Positions 9,519-21,500 of a stretch of 64,000 nucleotides of DNA are shown one piece after another. The translations under genes and the position numbers were made by a program. The stretch's first letter is position 1. Each line of letters starts with the position of its first letter. Source of the DNA: Schistocephalus solidus (taxonomy: Eukaryota; Platyhelminthes; Cestoda; Diphyllobothriidea; Diphyllobothriidae); assembly GCA_017591395.1 (NCBI GenBank), contig WEDG01004054.1:1-64000 (forward strand), written 5' to 3'. The notes beneath the pieces were generated by a model. It was not told the DNA's origin and searched no databases. It saw nothing but the letters and a program-made list of their open reading frames with translations.

Positions 9519-12500
9519 GTATGTTCTTCCAGTATCCCACGCGTAGTGTTGGTTAATTTTATGATTTATTTTTTTACGTTACCACGATTGCATTGCTGAT
9601 GCTTGTCAACGCTTCCTTTACTGTCAGTTTCCCATTGCGAATTGCGTCAAGATCAGAAACGTTTAGCAGATAGTCACCTTTTACTTTATTCTTACCAACC
9701 TTGTCCTCCAATTCTTCCCAATAGTCGAGTCTGGGGTCACCCGTAAGCTGCAAGAGGGTCTTGTTTACTGATGCAGAACTCCTCCAATGCTGCCAGCAAG
9801 CACGGTCTTCTCTTCCTCGGAGCATCATGGGTCTCCACAACGCAGGAAACACATGTTACTTAAATTCCGTGCTGCAGTGCCTCTTGGCCACCGGTCCTCT
9901 CCTTTGCTACATCGTGGGAAATCATAATCGTTCAAATAACTGTCCGTACATCAACGGCAAAGCAAACAATGGGATGCGACGTTTTTGTGCTCTTTGTGGA
10001 TTATTTAAACTCTACCAGGAACATCAATCCCAAAGTTCGTTTTCACACCAGTCGAACGTCTTAAATCGCACATCAACAGGTCAGACTACACCGTCATATT
10101 TTGTGTCGAATGTCAGAGGTAAGGAAATCCACTGGCTATGTTGTTTACCCCTTAATAATTTCAAATAGGTCGAAAAAATACCTCGTTAAACACTAAATTG
10201 ATTAACTAGTGTGATTTTTTGTTTCTGAAATTCAAGGTCCACATACCGATTACATGCAAGCTTAGTGCTTGTTTGCATTTTTACTTCAATTGGTTGCTTT
10301 AGCCTACTCTTCGTAAGGAAAAGGAACGCGGTTTGTGTACTACAATAATGTTCGGACTTCATTCTAACAATGACGCGCATACTCTCAAGCCCGTTTACGC
10401 TAACACAGATCTACTGGCCTTATCAGCAACCTATCGGAATTTCAGTTATCCTCTTCCATATTATATTTAAGTTTAAAATAAGGTAGCAGATTGCGATAAG
10501 TACATTATTTTTCAGACTAAATATCCTGAAACTTCTCACTTTTACTGTGAATGGTTGTTTTGCCTGTTAATCTCCTGTATCCACTGATGAATTTTAATTA
10601 GGCCATGGGGCCGTCCTCACGTTATTAAAAGTAATTTATTATCTTTTTAGCGGTGTGTCCCAACCTTCGTGTCTACCAACAGGAGGATGCCCACGAGTAC
10701 CTTTTGGGAATTCTTTCTAAAATGGAAGACAGCGTACTCGCGGCCTATGGTAAAATGCCCCGCGCCACAATGGATACCAATGTTATCCGACGACTTTTTG
10801 GTGGAACCACTAGATCGGAGGGTGCGTTTCACGGATGGGCGCTGCCCCATAATGTTCTCTCCTAGTTGTTGGTCATTTGAATTGGTATCCAACCATTTAC
10901 CAGCTAGATTCCTCTGGCATTTATCATCTGCAACGCTGAGACTTGTTTGACAGATTGTCTTTATGGTATTCCTTTTAGTCTGCATTAATTTTGCCTTAAT
11001 GATTCCCTACCAAGTTGTTAGAAGCTTGACAAATATGCCTGGCGTCGCCCGATTTTTTTTTGCTGAAAGGCATTGTATAGTGTTAATATTATCAAGTAGT
11101 TTTCGTTTAGTTACCTGTAGCACTTGCCGAAGGACATCGCCGAGGAACGATCAGTGGTTCAATCTTTCAATGGACATAACACATGCGCGAAGTTTGCAGG
11201 TAAATAGGTCTTCGCCTGTTAAAACGTTTATTTTGCTGTGGGAAGCAGTTCGCCACCACCCACAGTTTTTAGTCTTTAGTTGCGCATTATGCATCCTATC
11301 TTGTACTTTGCCCTATTTTCGGGCCCTTCGCCTATCTTCAACGTCCTAATCAATTCAGAATTACTTCGAGTTGTAGCTAACATATCATCTTGCATTATAT
11401 CAAGCAATGCCTCTTCAACTACACGCAACCAGAAGTCCTTCAAGGTGCTAATGCGTACAAGTGTGAGGCATGCAAGCAGCTCCGTCACGCCACTCGATGC
11501 TGTCGAATTTCCCGAGCCCCTCCTGTTCTTGTTATACAATTCAATAGGTAAGTTTTTTAAATTTTGCTGGCAAGTTTGTGTTCAATGTATTGCGGGGGAC
11601 CCAGTTAATACTACCTGAGATCAAGTCAGTGAAGTTTTGGCTGTTCCCCAACAAAAAATGCTTACTCTCAGGGTCAGCAGCGTAAGTTCAGCTGTTGACT
11701 TCGTTCCGTGCGCAACAACATGTTTTTGTCGAAAGTTTAAGAATAATGAGTGTTTCAGACGGAGCAACCAACTTTTTCAAGCAGAGTCCAGTCAAAATTT
11801 CACCATATGTTTTTGCGAAGGTCGGCGTGCAAGAAGAGAAGACTAAAAACAACGTTAACCCGTCTTCCAAACGTAGGTTTTAATTGTCTGACATCTTGGA
11901 TTAGCGTTTCAGTCCATAATCAGAAACAGGATGGGACAAATAAAAATGTAGTAACAGTTTGCTTTAGTTGTTGCAGCTCCGTACCCGATAGCCGGTAAGT
12001 AGACCGATCGTACGTCAGTGTTTATTCGCAGTTTGTCGGAATTAGCACTCGATTGAGTTGATGACCGCATCATTAATTATCATGAGTACAGTGTTCGTGT
12101 GCGCTCTTGGGTGTATTGGCATTCATGCACGACTTAACTTTTGCCATCGAGGCATCAAGATAAACCAGGTCGTGGAAGTAGAATTCTGCCCACTGGACCA
12201 AATTCTGCCAGCGTTTGCGGCCCGTAGGTCCCGACTTTTTGACTCGCCTTTACCCCAGGCCTGCACGTCAGCTCGGCGTTTGTTGCTGTTTTCCGGGCAC
12301 ATCGCCAGGGATAAACGCTCCTTTAGTAACCCCAGCCTCATACCCGGTTATATTTAAGTTATAATTACTGTCTTCCATGCGTAGAACCTACACTCACTGA
12401 ACGATCTTATGAAATGCTCACCGAAATTCTGAAATTTTTTTGAGTAGGAAGGATTACTTAAGTGGGGTTGCACTATCGATCATTGTATGGCTCAATCCCA

Positions 12501-15500
12501 TAATTTTAGGTACGCGAGGATGCCGGCTTTGAATGCGCGTCTTTTCGTCTGCCTGTCCTACTCTGTAAAAAAGACTGCTTCAGCAGTATGCACTGTTTGA
12601 ATTGATTTTCGCAACCTTTCTAAATTCAAACATATTTTATAGGAAATATGCTCAAAAAATTCGTTGTACTCATTTGCTATTGAATACTATAGTCTTGAAA
12701 AAAGACCATCTTTAACTTTTGAAGCATTTTCGATTTACGATTTTTTTAAGGCCGTACGATGTCCATTCAAATCGCATTGTACCTATTAGTTTATTTATGA
12801 CCTTTCTGAATTATTCAGCATAGTCCACCTTCATTGCAAAGTTGTATGGGTAGTGTGCAGTGTGAGTGAAAATGCGAGTCCCAGGAGGTAATTTAGAAGA
12901 AGTAGATGCGATCGCTGGGACGACTCGCATGCCGGCCGTCAAATAATTAACGTGCAGTCATCACCGATGAAAGAGGAGCCGTTAATTGCCATAGGCATGT
13001 ATCCTATAAATATTGCAACTCTGTACGAATTACCCGTATCTGATACTGTCCCTGATGATGTGTTCGAGTTGGAATCCGAAACTTCAGACAAATTAAGTCC
13101 TTGTCCCAGTAATGGTATCTAATTCGCAATTTGCGGTATCTTCTTAATGACATAAAGGAATATATGCTATTCCTTACACGGTAAGCATCTTGCTTGTAGA
13201 CTGAACCCTACACGCAACGGTAAATCTGGCTCAAAAATATTCGGGATTTGAAAACTATTTAAAATCTAACTATACCTTTCCTTTGAATTTTGAGTAAAAA
13301 ATGTTTCGCTATCAAGAAAGAAAAGGGGATTATTTTTGCTTTCGTGTTTTGTTAAATATATTTTAATTTATAAGGACATCAAAAATCAATAAAAAAATGC
13401 ATGCTGCTTACGTAGTCTTTTCTATCGGGTGCGGCCTTCGTAGGCGGCTGAAAAGACGTGTATCCAAAAGCCTACATCGTGGCATGCCCGAAATACCTTG
13501 GGGATTATGCTCTAAGATAGTAAATACTACAATTCCACTTAAGTAATCCTTCCTAATCGAAAACACACGTCAGTTTTGGTTAACATTTAGGGAAATCAGT
13601 CGCTGACCGTATTTACTGGCAGATGCCTTCAACTATTCTCAATGCATGTTCTCCAATTATCTTTCGACTTTTTTAAAATATAGGTTTTCGCGTAATCAAA
13701 AATTGGACACACGCGTCGATTTTCCTGCCACCTTTAACGTGCGCCCCCATATGACTCCATCTCGGGGTCCCTCGGTCATCTATCGACTGTACGCCACTTT
13801 GAATCACGAGGGGTACAGTTGTAGGTCCGGCCACTACGTCGCCTTCACCAGGCGCAATGATCAATGGTTTTCACACAACGACAGTATCGTAAGTCGCCCA
13901 GCAGTTTTTTTTTGACCGTGAATACCAGTATCTCTTATATGTCCGCAGTGTGTTTCAGTCAACTTGTTTCGCCACAGCAATCATCACTAGCATTATCTTT
14001 CAAGTAAGCCCGCTTGCCTTTTACTGCTATTCTTATACATTCAGCACCAGTTACCTGCTCAGTGTTTTTAAATCGTATCGAAATAGGTTTGGACGCAGAA
14101 TTTGACCTGTATAATATCGCAGGTCTAATAAAATATGTTTGCCAGTTAAAAACGACGATCTGGTGATCTAAAAATTACTTAAAGTTCACTTCAGCCCATG
14201 GGTAGTTTTATTTGCGTTCTGTCTTCTTCCCAAATCTGATCCAGGCCAAGTGAACCGCTGATGAGGAATTATGTTGTGTGTGAGGACTTGCCAGTTTTTT
14301 TTTCCAAATATCTAGCTTATAGCTTAGCAAACCACCATTCGTATTAACATTAAGTTTTCATTTGAATGCAACATCGGTTGGTTTGCGTATAGTCTACTGT
14401 TGTTTTTGTAACTGGTTGAGTTCACCCTTCTCACCTTCGGCAGATTGGCCGCGTAATATTCTGCATTTGCCGATTTCATGGTACTGTATCTTTGTAGTCA
14501 GTATCCTTGACACGAGCACCTGAATGGTCACGATCTTTCATGACCGCGTGAACAAGATGCGTCGAAAAACCATAAAACAGACTATGTTTGTTCAATTTTC
14601 AGTTCAAAATTTAAATCACAAGTGGGATTGCCATTGTGATACTCAAATCCATTTTAAAAACTACTTGTTTCCACCTTCCTTTTCAGGTAACGTCGACCAC
14701 TCAGGAGTGCGTTCTCCGTCAGTCGCCGTATTTACTCTTTTATGAGTTGGTAAGTATTTTTGAGTAAAGAGATAGTGAGTTCTTATAGAACACGAATTGA
14801 GTCTCGATTCGGAAGTTTGTCGTCTTTGTGTTCGTGTTAGTCGTGAACAGCCCTCCCCAACGCCTCGGACTTTGCCGCCGCCACCTGGTGTTGATTACGC
14901 TCGTCGATTACCACTTAACTGCAGGCTGTTCCTCATAGAAGTTTACGTCTACTGTTCGGATCCGATCCAAGACAGGGTCACCGGGTTATCACTTGATTTT
15001 CAATGACTTTGCTGGTACCGAACATATTACGGCTTATATTGTAGCTCTCAGAGAGCGGTACGAACCGTTCATAATTACTCTGAATCAACTTCTTCCTTTT
15101 TTTCCGGTTTCCATTTCAAACAATCTGCTTCATTATTTACTGTTATTATATACCGTGTACGTATAAGTCCTCTGCTCTACTGCCTCCCCACCTAGGCCCC
15201 TTTGTCGTAGGAGCATTGCTTCTAGATCTGTAATTTGCCGACCAACGAGTCCTGCTAACAGACTGCGCTAGGCAGGTAGGCAGCCGTAAGTCGACCTAGC
15301 GGGGGTTGATTTGTACACCGTGTTGCGCAAATATAGGAGGCGATGGGGGATAAGGGTGTCCCAGATGTCGTTGTGGGCAGAATCTAGGAAGAATTAGTGG
15401 TCCTTTCAGTCTGACTACTGCATATCACCCACAGGGCAACGGACAGACTGAAAGGACCACTAATTCTAGATGTCAAGTTGACTGCAGACTTCCTGTACTA

Positions 15501-18500
15501 AGAGGCTTTCGGATTTGGAATCCTGATCGGAGTGAGGAACGTATGGTTTCTCGAATAGAGCAACTAGCGTGTGCATGATAGCGTCGACGATCGTAGCACC
15601 TGTCTGGTCTGGCAGGGGCTGCTTCTGCCCATTTAGTAATAAAATCGACCATCACCAAAACTTATCGGTTATCTCTCCGTGATTGCAGGACGGGGCTAAT
15701 AATGTCGACCCCGGGGCGCTGATTCTAATAGCCAGTGGTAATCGGTTGCCGCGATGCTCTAGAGTTGTGGGAGGGGTGTTTGAATCGCGCGCAACATCTT
15801 GTCGAAGATTAGGTGACCAGAGTTGATGTCTCCCCACTTTTTTAGTTTGCCTTGACCCGCGTGACCAAGTTGGTGGCGTGGTTCACGCAAGACACTGCGT
15901 GTGTGAAGAGACAGGACAAGACGAGTCGGTGATTGGAGGTCATGTTGGAAGTTTTTGCCAGAAGGCTTGTGATTCGCCGCTTTCTCTCGACATCTGTTTC
16001 TTTGACGGTTGAACTGAGCCTCGCGCGAACCTGTCGTAGATGAAATTGGCGTCTGGATCAGTGGCCTGGTGATTAGCCTAGTTCAGGTTCGTGGTGGTTA
16101 CCGACAGTGCATTAAGATCGAGATCCTGGTAAACGGAGCGGCGGGGTGCTCACGCATAGAAATTCGCGATAAAGCGTCTGCTTTAAGATGCTGCTTCCCT
16201 GGTCGGCTTACAAGGTAAAGTTAAAGTCTGTCACCATTTCCTGCTACCGTGTTTCTTGCCCTTCGGGTTCGTGGAAAGTTTGCAGCCACTGAAGAGCTGA
16301 GTGGTCCGTCCTGCTGATGAACGATTTAACTTTAGGAAATCAGCGGAATTTTTGGTGAAAACGACCAAAGTAGGTAAGATGGATTATTGCCGAGGTTGCT
16401 GATTAAATGGCAGACCTAAAAGATAAAAAACAAGGAAAAGGTTACCAGGAAGGCGCTGATTAAGTACGCATTAAGTGTGGTGTGTTTGACAAACTATTTT
16501 GCCAACACTGTTTGCACGAAACCTACCATTCATTTTTTTAATACGCTTAGGTCTCCCTAGATATGTTAAAATCTGGTGCTGCTGTCGCGGTTGTCGCCAA
16601 TTCAACCCCCCTCTCCCTCCAGACCCAAACCACAACCTCTCCAGCATACTTTCACAGAAAAGTTATCCGATTCGGATGTTACTACGAACAACTGTGTACC
16701 ACCCAACGGCCCCTTCCACCCATTCCCCTCTCGTGTGTCGCCTGAAGCACCGGAGCAACGACAGTCTCAAACTCAGAAGCCAAAACCTGCCATAATTTTC
16801 AATCCCCATGTCCTCGCTTGCAATAAACCCATTCCTCATGGTAGGTCTCTCCTGCAGTCTGCTCTTCAAGCTCTTTAACGCACTGCATGATCACTTACTC
16901 GTATTAGTCTCGTTTTTCCTAAGAATTTACCTTAAGCCAAAGCACTATTGACATTCCCGTGCCAGTTTCATCGTTTCTTCGTCTGCCTGGAATTGGTTGC
17001 ATTGCGGTACTATTCGGACTCAAAGTGTTTGTAGGTCTTGGGCGATAGTACTTTTATGTGATGCGTATTATGAATATATTAATACCATTGGTTATTTTTA
17101 CACCTGCTGCTAGACGCGAAAGAGCGAAAATCCGCAAGGCAGGGGTTGAACTTAGACGCCCTGCTGATATAGGCAGCGTCTTGTCTCTTACGTCACAGGG
17201 TCCGCTGTTCGACTTCATGAGCCACTCCCCCTCAGGATTGAATCGGAGTAGGTACGCCTTAGCCGCGAATTATTTCATGCGAAGCCCGCTAATTCCATGA
17301 AAAATTGCAAGCTAATACACTAGGCCTGTGTATAACGCGGCAAATGTGTTGAAGAACTAATAGTGTTGCCTAGATTATCGCTAGCGGATGAAATAAATTA
17401 GTCATTGCCCATGGTGCAGTATATGGGCCTGCAGAGTTAAGTTATCGGAAGTTAGACACTAATCTAGTAAGCCTGGATTTTAGCTTACTCTGGCATTTAA
17501 CTCCGTCAAAATTTACTTTTGCCACTTGCATCGGTTTAGCTGGAATTGCGAGTTACTACACCCCAGTGACTAGACCATAGTAGTAGTTTATCAGTTTATA
17601 TTTCATTCCCGAATGCTGGGCTGCCAGCCCCCACCCCTCCGGGATTTTCACTTAGCCACGTCTCTTCATCTATTCAGTTTGCCAACGTGGCGGCGGCCTC
17701 AATTCGGACAGGATTGGATAGTTGGCTGGAATACTAGAGTACTGAATCAAATAATCAAGGCTGCGAACTGGTGTCTCCGACCGCTGCTAAAGTTTTGCCT
17801 TAAAGGTTTTGTTCGTTGATTGAAAGTGCAGTATTCCCACGCCTCATCAATTATCAACTGCCTCAATCTTTCGTGTTTTCCGGGGGAAGAGGGAGGTAAC
17901 AGCCGCAACTCGTAGAATAAAGCAGCTTTGATTGGAACCTTGCATAGTCCAATTCATACCCAGTTAAATTTCCTGACAGAATCACGGGACTCCTGTCCTG
18001 CGCGCAAGTTCTAACGGGCGGTTTCTTCCCTCCTGTCGTTGGCCGTTCTTTCGTGTGTCGAGGTAGGCAAAAACTGTTAGCCTTCTCAAACCTGCTATTC
18101 TCCACGAGGTTGGGCACATATAGTTGCATAAAACTGTCTTGTTTAAATAGTGTCAAAACCACATTTGTCGGGGAGATGACCATTCGGCCAGACCGGGTTT
18201 GATCACATCGAAGACTTTTAAAAACAGGGTTTTATTATCGGCATAATCAGTATTTCAAATGTGAACGTTTGTGCGCTACCTGAACTTGTTCTTTACACAG
18301 CTTTTAGCCATCTTACCGTAATAAGATTTGGTAATTTCGAGTAAAAGTGAGCCCCCAGCAATCGCTTGGTTTGGTCGAATTGGTTTCTTCTCCATCAATC
18401 CTCAGAGCATGTTACTTACACAACGAACCCTCCCTGAAGGTTTTTTCACTATCCGCTACCCGTGGACTCACCAGGTAGACTACCAGGAACCCGTCTTGGA

Positions 18501-21500
18501 CGGCTTTGGTAGCATAGTCGAAAATAACTAGCGGGTCTTTCCTTTTTCCCACACCGCGTGTGCGGAAAGGTTGGAGGTACTGCTACCGGGTTGGCGATGT
18601 CAGTTTGGTTGATACGCCAGTACTTATGTAATTTCGATTTGTTTCTTGAAGGATGAAAGTGCGGCATTTTAAGACGGTGCGGTACTCCACGCACTTAATC
18701 TGGGTTATTCAACTGTGCCGCGGCGCCTATCTTCCGCCGGGTAAATGGTGTTAGCTCATATCTGGTCATCCGATTCAAACCCACTTAAGCCTAGGTGCGG
18801 TTGCATCTTAATAGATGGCACCTCTCACCCAAGACATCCCATTACCATGACCGTTCGTGACGTTCCGGTTTATTCCGTTAAATGTTTCGCTGCGTCATCA
18901 ATTGCTAACCAAGCTCGGGCAGGAAGTTACATTTTGTCAGCTTAGCCGCGGGCGCCTCCACAGACGAGTATTTAAGCGGTCGCCATTGAAGGCTTCCTTC
19001 GATATAAGCGGATTGCGTTCCGACGAATAAGCCTTCGCGAACTAGGCAGTAGCTGTGCCTACAGGCATGACTGTACACCGCTATGACAGCCTGGCTACCT
19101 GTAAATCGCAACCAGTAACAACATGGTCGATGCGATCCGCTATCCAGGAACACTTCCTGCAACTCCCTCCGGCATTATCAGTGGGCCTGGATGTATCGAG
19201 GGGTTACTTGGGGACGTCCACCTTAAAGTGCAGTCCGTCCGTTGTCACCTCCAGACTGGCGCCGCTGCTGTCTGATTGGTCCCTCTCCCCCCCCCCCCCC
19301 CTATAAATGTTAATCGTTTATGTTGCTGTTTTATCTCTGACGATGGACTCAAGTAAGAGTTCCAAATCTCAGACGAATAAAGCCATGATTCCGGTGAACG
19401 AACAACCTTCTTCTTCACTTATACACACACCTGGAATGCGGACTTTCGCCTCCATTCGTGATGTTATATCCATAGTAGAAGTGGTAGAGGGTTTTAGATC
19501 GCTCCTCTGGGGCTAGGTACGTAGCCGGAACTCCAACAAACAAGCAGTGTACATACCGTATTTTAATGGGCACCTGTCTCGTTAGTTCTAGTATGCACGT
19601 TGTAGCCGGCAACACTATCTCTGGTCGAAGGAAGTCAGTTCGCACGCTTGGCACCCAACCAACCTATTGCGGCTTGGTCTCTGGCCCTCGAGAACACCCT
19701 TACGTGACACGAGTTCTGCTTGCCACAGACTGTCATCGCGGTTCAAGGGAATAAAGTGCAGGCGAAATTCCCGGTTAAGCCTGGTATTTTTTATTCGGGG
19801 AAATAGAATGGGCCGGGAGGCGGTGGAGTTAATCTATAACACGACGGTGTTAGGTAAAACTTTCTTCGATGTTGGGACACGGTTCATATGTTTTGTGGCT
19901 TCTCATTACCGTCGCATAGTCCACAACTGTTGAGTTTTATTGCTTCAGTGCTTGCTTATTTCGTAGTAAGCCCTCGCTGCTGTCAGCCATATGCACGCGT
20001 CACCGCTGGCAACTGGACACCATGTTTTTAAGGATAACGTTTTTGCGAGCCTATGATTCATTATTGTTAGATGATTCAACACTGCCGGCACGGGTGCTAG
20101 CTAAAATCCAACCACCCGTTTTACCACTTTTACGCCGCTGCTTGGCGCAGCTCCAAGGCCTTCGGTTCACCAGTGCGTCCCTCAGCGTTCCCTGTGTGCT
20201 TTCTAGTATATACTGCAGTTTTCAAATCTCAAATTTCCAGCGTGCAGGTATTCTTCAGAAGGTAATTTCCTGTTTTCAACGCATCATCCCAATATATCCT
20301 CTGGTATTTCGGCGACCAGAAAGACGGTTATAATATTTTCGATTTATGAACATTGACATGCCAGATTTCCTACTGTATTGAGTAAGTGTTTCGATCTCTG
20401 GGAGTACTGTCGACGGTATTTGCCTTCACTTTTAACCGTTTATATATCTCTTAAATTTAGACACGTCCAATACAACAGCGGTGACCAATGGAATCAGGCC
20501 CGATGAGGTTCCGAAGGCCGTACCCGTCACCACTGATCCCAAGGTCGTTCCCGTCGCCACCGTTCCCATCGCCGCTGTTATCAAGGCCGTACCTTCTTCT
20601 TTACTCAGAAGCAGTTCCATTCCAGTCGCTCAGACACTCTCGGCCCCCAGTGTAATTCGTACTCCCTTGTTGTCTCGGGGTCAGTGAGTCCGTCACTGCA
20701 ATTACTGCCAATGGCACATCACTATCGTCGCCAACCCGGCCTAATCCTCTTCCGTCCCCAAAGGTAAACCGAACAACCAGAACTTGGGTTTTGATTTGTT
20801 GTCCTGCCTTCCCTCAGTATTAGTTATATCTATAATTTATCGTCTGCAGGGAATTTTAGATTTTAAGTATTGCGGAGGCGTCGTGATTCTCGCCCTCTTA
20901 CTTTGCCGGCATCTTTGAAGCTGGGTTTGGTGTGTGCAAAAGGTATTTGAACTTAGTTTCATCGATCTTGAACGGTTCCCGGACCTGAGCCATGGGTTAC
21001 ATCGTTCGGTCCTGGAGCTTTTAATGAGGTGATGTATTTTGAATGCACATCAGTTTAAAAAATACCTTGAGATCATGGCGGCCTCTTTTTAACGAATTTA
21101 CCTCTGAGTTACGATATATATCCTTTGCCTTTATTGTTTATTTCAGGTCTCTGGGGTGAGTCCACCCTCAAGCAACCACTCGAAAGGACCAAGCCCTGAA
21201 CTGAGGCTAAGATCCCGATCATCATCTGGTTCATCGGAGGTTTCAAGCAGCGGAACGGGTGAGAGCATAGAATGGATTCCGGTCACCAAAGCCGATCTTC
21301 AGGGGAACGCCGTGTGCACAGCGTCCGCCGAAGTTGCTAGTTCGTCTTCACGAAAGCGCAAACATAATGACCAGCGCTACTCTGGTAGTTTCAGTAGCAC
21401 TGAAAAGCAGACAAACTTTTCCTCCCATTCGAGTACTTCAAAACATCGAAAACACAAGCACAAAAAATGGAAGCGTCGTCGTAGACGTTCCGCCCATGAG

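Noticed and set aside
9723..9724. Acceptor after a strong pyrimidine tract as the start of USP exon 2
   Set aside because: It is out of phase with exon 1. The acceptor at 9775-9776 fits.
14797..15006. Pro-rich frame after USP exon 7 as an extra exon
   Set aside because: Exon 7 joins exon 8 in phase 0 directly. The visible acceptors here lead to a stop in the required frame.
17058..17300. Basic 80-codon frame as a USP exon
   Set aside because: It is not needed for phase continuity between exons 8 and 9, and it has no recognisable domain or clear donor.
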